Source: Mycteria americana (lineage: Eukaryota; Chordata; Aves; Ciconiiformes; Ciconiidae). From it: a stretch of DNA of 64,000 nucleotides. The stretch's first letter is position 1, and each line of letters opens with the position of its first letter. Shown one piece after another: positions 1 to 11,650 of this stretch. The stretch covers positions 193,501 to 257,500 of the forward strand of contig NC_134383.1 in the NCBI RefSeq assembly GCF_035582795.1, read 5' to 3'. The notes under the pieces are model-generated. The model saw only the letters and a program-made list of their open reading frames with translations. It had not been told where the DNA came from and ran no database searches. A program made the translations under genes and the position numbers.

Positions 1-3000
1 GGCTCTCCCTTAAATCAAAAGCAGGTGCCAGTGACACTAACTGCTTCCTCTGCGCTGGCTCCTGCTGAGTACAGCCCTGTGGCAACTGCAAGTGCCACCG
101 TGAACCGGTCCCAATTAGAACAAAATCCATCACCCTCTCCACCTTTGCGTTTCAAAGAAAATCAGGTAGGAAGAAAACAAAACCAGCTCCCCATTCCCAG
201 GAAGGGCCCGGTGCCAAGCAGATGACCTGGAACAGGCACCACGGAAGGAGGAAGGGTGCCTCTCACCCACGCCACGTGGTTTGGCGGGTGCTGCCTCCCG
301 GGGAGAGGCCGAGGAAGGGCAAAATACAGCAACAGAAACCATCCCCGCCAACCTCCAGTAACTGTTCCTGGGTACCTTCCACTCGGGGCTGCCAGGGGTG
401 GTGCTTGCAGAAGGGAAGCCAAACCAGAGGAGCAAAGACCAACCTGCCGGAAAGTAGCACGCAACTTCAAAACAGAAGTCGGGAAGAACCGAAGAATATC
501 CTTTCGGCCGTCCTCACCCTCCGCACCACACAGAGCTACAGGAAACGCACAACTGGAAGCAAAGTGGCTGCAACATCTCCTAGGCCCCTTGCTCCAAGAC
601 GGGTGTATTTGTCCACAGCTTCAGCGCTACAAGAAACCTCGTAGGGCAGTTTTAATCTCACGGAGATCAACTACATAAAGTCAGTATCCAAAGCTCCCGT
701 ACCCCCTGGAAACACGGAGCCACGCGCCAGATCACCAGAAAACACATTTGCTAGTCAACATCTTCCTGGGAGGAAAAGAGAGCTGAGTGACACTGAGTCC
801 TGACCTGCATTAGATTTTGATCTGCCAGAAGAGTCATGCTGGCAATCCTCCTAGCTGATGCAGCTTAAATAACACTGACAAAATATTGCTGCATCTGTAC
901 ATCATATCGCTATGATATCTCTATCCTTTGTTATATCATATATCCATCTGTGCACCTACATACCATGTTTCCTGTCGGAAATGCCAGGAGTCGTCACAAA
1001 GGTAGCACAAGTCTCCTGTGGCCCCCTTCGGCCAGGGCACCGGCACGATGCTGGGTCTTTGCCAAGACAGCAGCAGCACAAGGAAAATGACGTTCGCAGG
1101 GCAAGCTCCGGGCTGCTGCTCGGCTAAGGCTATGGGGGATGGCCGGCATCCCTGGGAGGAGGCACCGACAGCAGTTCAGGAGCAGGCTCACAGGTGGAGC
1201 AGAGCCCCGACGCATTCTCGGCCAGGAACAGCAAACTCGTGCTTTTCCACAGGGGACTTACAGGGGCCAGAAGAGGCCTGCTTGGGAGATTCGTCAGCCA
1301 GGGTATTTAAAACTGGATGGAGCCCTAAGGAATTAAGAGCTGGAAGCCAGCCTGTGCCATCCCCAGGAAATGGCTAGACCCGAGCAGCTTAAAACCCATC
1401 GTAGCAGCTGGAACACACAACTAGTGCCAGCAAGAGCACATCTGGACCTCGGGGGGACACAGACACAGCCTCGAGCGCTCCAATGGCTAAAAACTTTCAC
1501 TCTTAGCAGCAGCCGAGCCTGACACAATCACCTGAGACAGCGCAAAGAAGCAAAGGCTGCCCCAATGTCAATGCTGAACTGGACACCGCACCGACAAGAG
1601 ACGGGGCACGGAAAACAGTCCCAGGACCCATCTTTTACTCGGGACTCTGCAAGCAGCTGAGGATGCCCAGGGTAAGCCAGGAAGAGCAACGCCTCTACAG
1701 CAGTAAGAGACAGCCACCGGTCGGGACACAGCTGATGCTCCCCGCAGAGGGAACCAAGAGCCTCCTCTCTAGCTACCGCTCCCTTCCGCACCCCTCCACG
1801 CAGCAAGCGCTGCCGGGAGGGAGAGCGCTCACAGCATTTCAGCAGGAAAGAACCGCAGCGATGAGAAGGACAAGCAAAGCTTTTCGCCCCCCAAAACAGC
1901 AGGTGCGGAGGACGTGATGTCAGCTGGGTCGACGACGTGATAGAAAAGTCAAAGGCTGAGTTGAGCTTGGACCTTAGGGACTCCCAAGCCAGCACAAGCA
2001 AGGTCCACAGCTCTACGGGCTTGAGTTAGCCTGGAGCTGAAGTGCCACTCCAGCGCGTCCTCGGCAGCTGCCCTGGAGCAGCGTAGCCCAGCGAGCTCAG
2101 GACTTCCAGCTTTGTGATGGCCCAGTCACTTCACGCAGCCATCTGTCCCCTCTGTCACACAGTGACCAGAGGGCCACCTTCCAACAGCAAGACGGCGAGA
2201 TGCAAAAGGTAGAGGGCTTTCAAGTACAAAACATAACTATTTTACTTTCTTCAACTGAACAACAACTGTGGCTTTGCATTTCTGAGTAAGCTCTCCTTTA
2301 GCTGCTGCCTTTTTTTTTTTTTTTTTTTCCCCAGTGGGGGGGTCTGGAAAGAGGAAAGGGACTTTCAGGGGCAGGGACACGTAGCAACACCTACAACGCT
2401 GCACCGCAGAAAATACCAAACACTATTAAATGGATTTTCTAGGTAACGAAGATACGGGTCAGGGTGGTGGGGAGGCAGCGATCGCACCATCTGCCCAGCT
2501 AAAATGGCAAAACAGACGTTAAAAAACAGACAAAAAGGTTCTAGAGCATTTAGGGTGTGAATGCTCTGGAAGAAGTCCCCGACGGAGTAGACAACTGCTG
2601 TAGAGACAGCACACCGATACGCTCGTCTTTCTACCAAGGAGAAAGAGGGAATCAGGCAACAATGTCGGCCCGGTGATTTTTGCACTAGCACCAGCCGTGG
2701 CTGCGTGTTATATACCCATGTGTGGCGGCAGCCAGCGCTATCGCAGGCACCGGAGTCAAAGGAGGTCTTGCTTCAGCACTGACACAGACTCGCTGTACGA
2801 CCTTGGGCAAATCGCTTCCTCCGTGACTCACTTTTCTTATCCCTCCTGCCACCAAAGTAGCAAAACAAGGCGCACACACATCCCTTAGCAGAGACCTGGC
2901 GACTGACGGCTGGAAGGAGCTGCATGTCGTTACCGCGTGCCTGGCACGAAACAGCGTTTGGGCAGGATAACGAGCGGCAGCCACGTTTGCAGCGCGGATC

Positions 3001-4137
3001 CCGCAGGTCAAGAGCGCGCAGCTAAGCCTCCTGTAGCACCGCTCTGCGGGGACGCACCACAGCCAGAGGTGCGCGGTTGTCCTCCGTGCCACGCTGTCGG
3101 TGGCCCTTTGCCTCGCACAGCCAGGACGCAAGCGTATGACACCACAGCCCGACACCCTGTCAAACAGCGCTGCCCCCAAGGCGCGCAGACAGGCGCGCAA
3201 CACCACAACAGCCTGCCCTGTCACGTAGCATTACTTATGTGTTCAGATATGCATCCTTCTCACATTTCTACTCCAGCAAGTGGTTGCTAGCAGAGCGGGG
3301 CTAGGACAAGTTCACCACCTGCTAAAGACACGTCCCTACTACAAGGCAGGGAAGGTTTTGTTACATCGGTTCCTTCCTGCGCGCGAGGAAAGCACGCACG
3401 TATAGCGTTTCCCCCCTTTCTCCTCCAAGCCGACCACATGCCTGGTTTACCTCAGGAGGGAAGAGAAGACCATCGAGCAGGACACCACAAAGAGAGGGGA
3501 GAGGTCTCCCCAGCATCTACGATGGGCTCCGATGGGAGCGTTTATTTAAACGCCACGCGAAACGCAGCAAGTCCGGATACAGGAACCCCAGTTCCAACCC
3601 TCCCCGGGGCTTTAACGGCACCGATAAGGTCCTGCAGAATCCAGAGCAGCCCCGGTAAAACCGGGCGCAGTGCGAGTAAGTTCTTCGCATCTAGAGCAGA
3701 GCCCCGCTCGAGGCTCTCCGGCGCCGGAGGAATGCCCAGCGGCCGCAGCGATGGGTTAGGAGGACCCAGGAAGAGCGGTGCCCGAACCGTCCGAGCAAAG
3801 CGGGAAGGGCCACGGGGAGCGGGGGCGACGGCCAAGACGTGCCCAAGGAAAGCAGGAGCGCGGGCAGGCCGAGCCGGGGCCGTCTCCCCGCCGAGTTTTC
3901 ACCGCCCCCCCACCCCACCCCCCGCAGACCACGCCGCCCCCCCCAGGCGCTGTACTCCGGCGGCTCCCCGCTACCCGCGGCGGGCTCGCTCCGCGGCTCC
4001 CGGCGGCCCCCCGCGCACCGGGACGCGCCCGACTGACAGCCCCGAGGCGGGCCCGGCCTCCGCCGGCCACGCGGGGCCCCGGCCCCCCGGGGCGGAACGG
4101 TGGGGCGGCGGCCGCCCGGGCCCGGCGGGGCACTCAC
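1..4137. other. Noncoding stretch, probable BCL9L intron
   Basis: I see no coding exon of a recognised family on either strand. Open frames are short and lack conserved motifs. A minus-strand splice donor at the right edge (4137) implies this is the first intron of a gene transcribed leftward. In the conserved vertebrate order the gene to the left of FOXR1 is BCL9L on this strand, so I infer a BCL9L intron. I looked for the known BCL9L amino-terminal peptide and did not find it, so coding exons would lie beyond position 1. A run of 19 T at 2310-2328 is the only obvious simple repeat. Confidence 0.4.
2310..2328. repeat. Poly-T tract (T19)
   Basis: Nineteen uninterrupted T residues followed by CCCC. 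On the minus strand it reads as an A-tract. I see no clear target-site duplication or recognisable retroposon body beside it, so it is listed as a simple homopolymer. Confidence 0.9.
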
Positions 4138-4920
4138 CTCGGCGGCGGCGGCGGCGCGGCTCAGGGCAGGCCGGGCGAGCCCGCCGGGGCGGCGCGGCGC
4201 GGCTCCGCGGGCTGCTGAGGGCCGGCCGGCGGCGCGGGGCCGGCGGCGCGGGCCGCGCTCATGGCTCGGCCGCCCGCCGCGGGGCGCGGGGCCGGGGCCG
4301 GCGGCGGCGCTGCCGGCGGAGCCCCCCGCCCCGCCGCGCCGCTCCTTCCGCCGGCGCCGGCGGCTCCAGCCCGCGCCCGCCGGCGGGGGTGGGCGTCCGG
4401 CCGCGGCGGGCCCCGGCTGCCCGCCCGGCCCCGGGCCGCGGGCGGCTTCCCCGCGCTGCGGCGGGCGGCCGGGCGCGGGCGGCGGGCTGCGGTGCCGGCG
4501 GGCGCGGCGGCCCGGGCGCGGGCGGGGACGCCGTGGCGAGGGGCGAGGCGCTGCGTGCCGAGTGCTCCTTTCTCCGCCGGAGCCTGAATAATCATTTGGA
4601 GAAACAGGATCATTCACTTTCCTCCGAGCGCGGAGCCAGGCGCTGCCCTGTCAAAATAAAAGCCCCGCGCGCTGATTAACCGCTTCCTCGTCGCGGGCGC
4701 TCCGCCGGCCGCCCAGCGGCCTGACGGGGACCAGCACCGCGCCGGGCGGCGGCCGGGGGCCACCCCCGCCAGCGGGCGGGCCGGCAGCCCGCGCCCGACG
4801 GCGCCCGGCCCCGGCGTCGCCGGCGGCCTCCTGAGGGGCGACAGCGGCGGCCTCCTGAGGCCGAGGGCTGAGCCCCAGGCCCCGAGGCCTCTCCGCCGCG
4901 TCTCCCCGGCCCTGCGTGCG
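3690..4920. promoter_or_regulatory. CpG island, probable leftward promoter
   Basis: The DNA is very GC-rich with very frequent CpG, in contrast to the flanks. A CGG-repeat run lies at about 4139-4158. The island contains the minus-strand donor at 4137/4138, so it is best read as promoter plus noncoding first exon of the gene to the left (BCL9L by synteny). The long open frames seen here on both strands are what stop-poor GC-rich DNA produces and are not taken as genes. Confidence 0.6.
4138..4660 (-). other. BCL9L: Putative noncoding first exon (BCL9L by synteny)
   Basis: Read on the minus strand, the sequence at 4140-4131 is GAGGTGAGTG, a perfect-consensus 5' splice site with the exon ending at 4138. 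It sits inside a CpG island. The upstream limit (transcription start) is a guess near the AT-richer boundary at about 4.6 kb. No convincing start codon or reading frame is claimed. BCL9L encodes a nuclear co-activator of beta-catenin/TCF. The identity comes only from conserved gene order, not from protein sequence, and an unrelated noncoding transcript is also possible. Confidence 0.4.
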
Positions 4921-4994
4921 AGACCCTCCAGGGCTGGCCCCAGCACCTGGGCAGGGCAGCACGTTGCTGTCTTTACCAACACGTTTTCCGTGTG

Positions 4995-5428
4995 CTGACC
5001 GCCCTCCTCCCCCGAGCAGCAGGCTCATACACCCGGGAAATCGAGAGTCGCCCTTCGCGGCTAGTCACGGGCCAAGAGAGCGCCATCCGTGACCGTGACT
5101 CCAGCCTGCCCCGGGGGGAAGAATCGGGAGCAGCCACCCAGAAGCTCCCGACACGTTCTACCTCCGGGGGATGCGGAGCATACCGGGATACAGGGTCACA
5201 CGCCTCGTCCTGGCGTGCTTTCACAGACGAGGATGTCTGGAGTACACTGAAGCCAGGCTCCGAGCCACCTCCAGGGCTCTGGGACTTGTTCATTGCCATC
5301 GCCTCTCCGGAACGCCAGCCCCAAGCTCAGACCTTGGCAAGACCCCTGTGGGCAAGGCCCTCATTACACTTATGAATATGATTAATTAGGTCCAATTAAC
5401 TGTACTGGCATTAACGATGTGAGTCACA
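4995..5428 (+). repeat. Direct repeat, copy 1
   Basis: This segment recurs at about 7113-7549 in the same orientation. The right-hand 160 bases differ at only about seven positions by eye (roughly 96% identical). The left-hand part is more diverged, around 80%, with small indels. Shared landmarks are the AT-rich block at 5371-5400, including ATTAATTAGG, and a 3' end carrying an AP-1-like heptamer. I do not recognise the family, and I see no retrotransposon ends or A-tail. It could be a local duplication or two copies of a dispersed element. Confidence 0.85.
5420..5426 (+). promoter_or_regulatory. AP-1/TRE-like site in repeat copy 1
   Basis: TGAGTCA is a perfect AP-1 heptamer at the extreme 3' end of repeat copy 1. 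The other copy has TGACTCA at the equivalent place, so the motif class is kept although the central base differs. Single heptamers occur by chance, so function is inferred only weakly from the pair. Confidence 0.35.
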
Positions 5429-5597
5429 GCTACATCGGGGTGGGGGTGACAGGAGTGGCAAGAGGCAGCTGAGACCCAAGGAGCAGAGGGAGGAAGAAGA
5501 CGAGGCGGCTGGGGACAGGCGGGTGCAGGCTCAGGTGGAAATCGCATCCATCCCAAACACACCATCGGCTTCAGCCGGGCGGCAGGAGCTGCTGCGC

Positions 5598-5660
5598 CCG
5601 GCTGGGGCTGCTGCTACTGCTGGTGCTACTGCTGCTGCTGCCGCTGCTGGTGCTGCAGGC
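5598..5660. repeat. Imperfect CTG/GCT trinucleotide tract
   Basis: An interrupted run of GCTGCT, ACTGCTG and GGTGCTG units. No expanded pure array is present and no coding frame is supported. Confidence 0.6.
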
Positions 5661-5829
5661 AGGATGCAGCTGAGAGGACCCAGCTGGCTCGCTGGCTGCC
5701 GGTGCCTGCTCCCTCCCCCCTCGCAGGCAGAAGGGAGCCGCACAAGCGCACACCCACACCAGGCCCTTGAGCCAGTCCACCCGCTCCCGGGGGCTGCCGG
5801 CAGCATCCTAAACGGGATGCGTCACCTTC

Positions 5830-6390
5830 CCGTCTGCAGCGCACCCGCTGCTCGGGGGCGGGCTGCGGGCAGGGACCCCTCGGCAGCACCTCCGAGCACT
5901 GCGGAGCTGAAGGCGACCCAGAGGACAAGCGCTCATCTCCGCCGACGGGAAGCGGCAGCCCCGCTCGAGGACGAGCGCACCCCTCGCCCTCCCGCCCCGG
6001 CCACTCGCCCTCCCCCGGCTCGCGGCGAGGAGGCCAGCCTGTCCCCGGGCAGCAGGGGCGGGACACGGGGCGACGGGCGGCAGCGGCGCCGGGATCCCCC
6101 CCGCACCGGGGCCGCCGCGGCGGGGCGGGCGGCAGCGCCCCCTGCCGAGGGGAGGGCGGGCTCCCGGCGGGGCGGGGCGGGGCAAGCGCGCCTCTCCTCG
6201 CCCCGCCCCGCCCGGGCAGCGCGCGGGCAGGGCGGCGGAGCGGCCCGGCAGAGGCAGCGGGCCCGGGCCGTGCTGCCGCGGGGCCAGGCGCGGGACTCGG
6301 CCGAGCAGAGCAGCCCGAGGGCGGGGGGGCACCAGGGACCCTCGGCAGGAAGCAGCATCGAGCATCGTTTGCTCCTACCAGCCCCCACCT
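5830..6390. promoter_or_regulatory. CpG island between the two repeat copies
   Basis: A second CpG-dense block lies between the two direct repeat copies, preceded by an imperfect CTG-rich stretch at about 5598-5660. Possible minus-strand donor-like strings occur near 6370-6385 but are weaker than the one at 4137. It may be an alternative promoter for the leftward gene or simply GC-rich DNA. Long open frames here are compositional. Confidence 0.4.
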
Positions 6391-7112
6391 CGTGTACCCC
6401 TGCCCGGGACCGGGGGGGCAGAGAGGCCGTATGTCTCCCTGCCTCGCCGGTGAGCTCCCAAGCGCCTCATCAGCAAGCAGCGAGGTATTTTCAGGCTTCC
6501 ATCCTTCCCAGGAGCAGCGCTGGGCTCCCGTCCCCGCCGCCGGCACGCACAGGCGCCGCGGGTTAAAGACGGTGCCCAGCCACCGCTGTCTGGCACAACA
6601 GCTCGGTGCCGGGGAGACGGGCAGCTCCTTCCCCCCAGTGCCAGCCTGGTGCAGAGGGGATGTGCGGAGCCACCTGTCCTCCAGGCCCTCTTGCTGCCTC
6701 TCCCCCCTGCTCCTTCCCTTCCCCGCAGCCTCCCAGGCTTTCTCCATCACAGCCCCTCGCATCTCTCCCAGCCTGTGCACATGAAAGTGGCAGAGCGAGA
6801 CTGGGAAAGGTCAGCGGGAGGACCAGCCGCCGGCGGCTCAGCGCTGAGCCTCTGTCTTTAATTAACATCTGCCGGGCTAGCTGCCCTCCCTACACTTGAC
6901 TCCCAGTTTCCCCTTCCCTCCTCTATCATTACGCCCACGCTAGGAGAGACAGGGAGGGGAGGAGACAGGGAAGCAGAGTCCTTGGAGCTCCTCAAAGCCT
7001 CCCTCTGCCAACACCACCACAGCAGCAGCTCGTCCCAGGAGCTGCATGGTACATCGGCACGTTAGCGAGCCCCTGGCCGAGATGCCCAGACTGGCTGTTA
7101 CCTGCCCCTCCC

Positions 7113-7549
7113 TTGCACAGAGCCTTCCTGCCTTCGGGCTGCAAAACATACACCCAGGAAATCGAGAGCCGCCCTTCCAAACCAGTCACGGGCCAAGAGA
7201 GAGCCGACTGTGACTCCGGCCTGCCCTGGGGGGAAGAATTGGGACCAGCCACCCAGAAGCTCCCGGCACGTTCTATCTCCAGGGGACTCAGAGGATACCT
7301 GGATACAGGGTCACAGGGATTGGCCTCATCCCATCATGCTTTGGTGGATGAGGATGTCCGGACTATGTGGAAGCCAGGTCCCAAGCCACCTCCAGGGCTC
7401 TGGGACTTGTTCGTTGCCATCGCCTCTCCAGAACGCCGGCCCCAAGCTCAGACCTCGGCAAGACCCCTGTGGGCAAGGCCCTCATTACACTTATGAATAT
7501 GATTAATTAGGTCCAATTAACTATACTGGAATTAACGATGTGACTCACA
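7113..7549 (+). repeat. Direct repeat, copy 2
   Basis: Second copy of the segment at about 4995-5428, same orientation, roughly 2.12 kb downstream. Similarity becomes recognisable near 7113, is clear from the shared ATACACCC at about 7149, and ends just after the AP-1-like heptamer at 7541-7547; flanking sequence then diverges. Copy 2 keeps the block ATGATTAATTAGGTCCAATT unchanged. Both copies are open in one frame for the same length, but amino-acid differences are frequent, so the shared frame does not look protein-coding. Confidence 0.85.
7541..7547 (+). promoter_or_regulatory. AP-1/TRE-like site in repeat copy 2
   Basis: TGACTCA, the palindromic partner of the TGAGTCA in copy 1, at the same relative position. 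Both fit AP-1 (FOS/JUN). The evidence is motif plus paired occurrence only. Confidence 0.35.
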
Positions 7550-10500
7550 GTCAGCTGGAGCTGCCGCTTGGCAAAGCATTTCCCCGGTGGCTCGCTCCAG
7601 TCCCAGACCAACCCCCAGCAGAGGCCCCAGAGATGGAAGAGCACAGATGAACTGGGATGAAGGAAACAAGCCTGGGGCCGCAAAATGCCCATTTTAGGGG
7701 CAGCCCTCTGCTTTGCTGATCCACGTAGGTGCAGAGCAGGGAGCTGGTGGCAGCTCCAGCATTAAATCCACAGACCTGGCACAGGGACTCATCCCATGTT
7801 CCCTCAGAAAGGCAAAGGCCCAGCGAGGAGATGGAAGAGGCTCCGTTACTGCTGCAGAGGTAGACTCGCCTAAAAACATCTTTTCAGCTCTCCCCACGCT
7901 GCCCTCGGTCCTGCCCCTCCCTACACAGACTCCTGGCCACAGTGTCCCCTTCTCCCCTCAGACGCTGGCACAGATCCTATCCCACAGCCTTGCAAGTCCC
8001 TGCCATGCCTCCATCTCTCTCGGGCTGTGTCGCAAGGTCTCAATCCCACTTCTGTTCCGATGGTACCACAAAGCTGTCGCTCAGGGAAGGGGGAAAAAAG
8101 CCAACCCAGGAGAGGCCCCAGGTCTGTGCCCAGCCCTGCAGCCAGCCGGGGAAGAATGGGCTCCCTCATTCTGTGCTCGGTGGAGTTTGAGCAGGGCAGC
8201 CGCCAGCAGCAGGCAGCTGCGAGGAGCCTGTGCTACCTCTGCCACCTCTGCAGCTGCCTAGGTAGCCCATGCCGCTGGCCAGATGGACCTGGACAGAAAC
8301 AGGAGTGCCCGGCTGGCTTCTCTACCCCTTTCCAATGGGACCTCAGCCCATTCCGTTCCATTCGCGCTGACTTATTAACCATCACATCTCCAGCGGGCCA
8401 AGGCCATTCACCCACCACAGCCAGAAGAAACCGGGAAGCGCGAAGACAACACGCAAAGTGACGCAGCCAGCCAGCCCATGGTCTCCTGCTCAGCACCCTC
8501 ACGCCAGAGCTGGGCTCTGGCCGCCCTCCATCCGCTGGGATTTTCCTATGCTGCAGTCCTAAAGGCAAAACACAGCCTGTGCTGGAGTACCAGAGGAGAA
8601 TTTAATCAAGCTGAGCCGTCCTCTTCCCAAATGGAAATATGCTGCTGCAGCCACAGCATGGCTGACACACCATCGTCTAGCAAAGACAAACTCCTGACAC
8701 GGTTCCAGGATCGCAAAGACGCCGAGGCTCGGGATCCTGGATGCCTTGCTATTTCTGCAACGTCAGATACGCTCGTAATGCCTGGACGGGTGCAGGCACG
8801 ATGTAGCTCTTCAAGCCTTCTTCCCTTCTTGTGACTCTCGTGCGCTCTGAACACCAGCCTCATCCTCCCACCGCCTCAGACGCTCGCTGCAGCCCGGGGG
8901 AAGTCATCCCGGGTCTGCCGCACGGCACGCAAGGCCCTGCGGAGACATTTGCTTTGCTGTCTCTAGTCTCGGTACATCGCTGCTGTCCAGAGCGGCTTCT
9001 GGCGAGTGGCAAGGCAAGAAAAGGCTGAGGTTTACTGGTGCTGGAGCTAGGAGGGAGTTTCTGCCCCTGCCACCCGGTGGGGCCGGGAGAGCCAGAGCCT
9101 GTCAGGCAGCCTGCGGGGCTGGGCAGCTGCCAGCAGGGCAGGCCGCCGAGCCTGCTGCCAGCAAGACCTGCGGGGCGCAAGGGGTTAAACCATTTAGCGA
9201 GGCCACCAGCGTGATAAATGCAGCCATGGGCAAAGCCGGCGCCTCCCACTGCCACCCAGGGCTCGGGCTGGCTGGGGAGCGGGAGGGTGGCAGGCAGCGG
9301 GGCGGGCAGGCAGGCAGCAGGGACTCTTATCCTGATACGGCGCCTTCCTCCCGAGTGCGGGTTTGGAAAAACTGAGCAGACAGGGCTGGCTCTGAAATCG
9401 CAGCGGCTTGGTGACACAAAGCCAGCAGATCCCTCGCCCAAAGGACGGGCAGGCAGGCGGGCAGGCAGGCAGCCGGGTGGGCCTGGCCAGCACCCTCGCT
9501 GCAGGAGGCGAGCCTGGCAGGGCGCAGGCAGGCAGCGAGATTTCCCCTCCCCGGGGCATTCCTGGCCAGCTGTGCAGGCAGAAGCAGGCCGGGCGCGGGC
9601 TGTGGGGGATTTCGGCTCTGTACAAACAGGCCGGCAGCTCTCGGCCCTGTCTGGCTGCTGCGGTCGCATTCCTCAGGTCTCCCTCCGCGCCGAGGCTGTG
9701 CTCCGCTCCGCCAGCCTGCCCGCAGCCCGCTGACTGCAGGCGGCCAGGCCGCTCCGGTCCCTGCCTGCCAAAGCGGACCCCCAGAGCGGCCTTGCTCGGC
9801 ACGTACAGCCTGGGCAAGCGCGCATCGCCGACGGGCAAATCTTCAGGCACATGCACCAGTGACGGGTGTCAGGGACGGCGCCGGGGCAGACACGCTTTCT
9901 GTGGGCATGCATGAGCATGTGTAACTGCAAAGAGCAGGAACAGAGCACAGCACACGGGTGCCAGCCCCGGAGCGACACTGCCCGCAGAGCACCGGCAAGT
10001 CTGTGGGGCATCGTACCATGGGATAACGAGATAGTCAAGGATGGTGCAAGAACGGCTTTTGCTGTCCCTGCTACTACAGTGAGGCAGAACTAGGAATGGA
10101 GTAATCCCTGCCTTTGATTTATTTACTCAGCGCCTTTGTCTCCAGAGGACTCCTGGAAGCTTGGTCACTGCAGACACTCAAGCCCTGTGTCAGCAAGTCC
10201 CAGAGCAGAGACTGGGAGAATTTTCAGGGAGGTCACAAGCCTGACACAAATTCAATTGTATTCAATGTCTCTATTGGTATTTGGGGTCATAACAGGAAAA
10301 GTTAGCGAGCTGCTGCCTTGCGCCATCTGCCAGCATGACAAGCACTTGTGTTGCTGGTAGCTTGGACTAGCACTTGCTACCCCCATTCCCACACAGGCAG
10401 TCTCCGTTCCTGAGACAGTCATGTGCATCTTGGTGTGTGCAACGCCTCAGCCGCACAACCCTCTAGCTGGGGGAAAAGCCTCTCCCCCAGCATCTCGGGG

Positions 10501-11165
10501 CAGACCTGTTTTGCAGAGAAGCAGGGCACGCCAGGCTGACGCAGCCAGACTCACCTGCATCCGCACACATCCTGCATCCGCTGCCTGGCCAGACCCATCT
10601 GTCCTGCGTGCTCTGGGGAGGGCGACCGTCTGAGCAAAGCCACAGGCTCTACTTGTGTGTTCTGGCTCTGCTCCCACGGTTTTCACCCAGCCCTTTCTTA
10701 TCCACGCCCCAGTCTCCCAAAACAAGCATGCATTTACGCAGGTCTGATGGTACTGTCCTGCCAGAGGTGCCGAGCACCTCAGCCAACTGCCACAAGGACT
10801 CGACAAGAGTTTGGGAAGAGGAGAAGGTCCTCCTTGCTGGGACCACCCCATCTCTGCCCAACTACTTGCCGCTCGCATTTCTGTTCCGTTTCCTCTCCCG
10901 CTCCAGATTTCTCCACCTCCCTTTGTGCTCTCCAACAAGGTGCCCTCTGCATCCACCCCTACGGACACGGAGGCGCTACCAGACCCTGGCCTGACTTCTC
11001 CACTGCAAGGCCAGTGCGGTGCTGGAGGCTCTCCCCACGCTTCCTCCCTCTCTCCAACGTCAGTGTTATTAAACATTGATGCTATTGCCTACAGCGGAAG
11101 GCACGTGGAAGGCCAGCTTCTCCAGCCCTGGGAGCACGCGTCCATCCCTCCGCTATGCGGGCAGA
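7550..11165. other. Noncoding stretch with GGCA-type repeats
   Basis: No recognisable exon on either strand. The part from about 9.05 to 9.85 kb is GC-rich and holds two short GGCA-type tetranucleotide tracts (about 9303-9318 and 9446-9472). I see no tRNA, rRNA or transposon body. By synteny it is the upstream region, or further upstream introns, of the leftward gene. Confidence 0.5.
9446..9472. repeat. GGCA/GGCG tetranucleotide repeat
   Basis: A short interrupted array of GGGCAGGCAGGC units; a related array lies at 9303-9318. Confidence 0.7.
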
Positions 11166-11169
11166 GGGA

Positions 11170-11650
11170 CGAGGAGGACCCAGGCGGGGAGCGAGGAAGA
11201 GCCCTCCCTTGGTGAAGGAGGCCGCTCTGCACGCACCAGCCGCCCTCACGCCGCCGCCGGGACACGCTGGCGCTTCCTGCCCGCAGCCGGCGCGGGGCCG
11301 CCCCAGCGCGGCCTCGGGCAGCGCCCGCGGGCTCCGGCAGCGCGAACCGGGCCGCGGCCCAGGCGGGCGCGGCGGGACGGCCGAGGCGGCGGGCTCCCTC
11401 CTCAGCGCCGGCGGCGCGCGGGGCTGGCGCCGGGGCTCGGCGGCGCCACCTGGCGGGCGCGGGCGGCGCAGCGGCCGTGCCCTCGCTCCCGGGAGCCGCG
11501 GGCGGGGCGGCGGGGGCCCCCCGGGCAGAGCGCGAAGGCGCAGCGGCGGGCAGGCGGGGCACGGCCCGGCCGGGCCCTTCCCGGGGCCGCTCCTGCTCTC
11601 CTCCTCCACGCGGGGAAAGCGGGGTCGCTCTCGCCGCAGCCCCGGTTTTC
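11170..11650. promoter_or_regulatory. CpG island without an assigned gene
   Basis: A sharply bounded CpG-dense block within AT-richer DNA. I found no open frame resembling a known protein. A weak minus-strand donor-like string (GAGG|GTAAAT) lies at about 11724-11734. It could be a distal alternative promoter of the leftward gene or a promoter of a noncoding RNA. The sequence does not decide. Confidence 0.45.

Noticed and set aside
3438-6780. Long open frames of 300-413 codons on both strands
   Set aside because: They lie in CpG islands where stop codons are rare, overlap on both strands, and are runs of A, G, P and R with no family resemblance.
4992-7496. Two equal-length 127-codon plus-strand frames, one in each direct repeat copy, with matching ends (RPLWARPSLHL)
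   Set aside because: The frames start at non-ATG codons, amino-acid differences are as frequent as silent ones, and no domain is recognisable. Equal length follows from the duplication.
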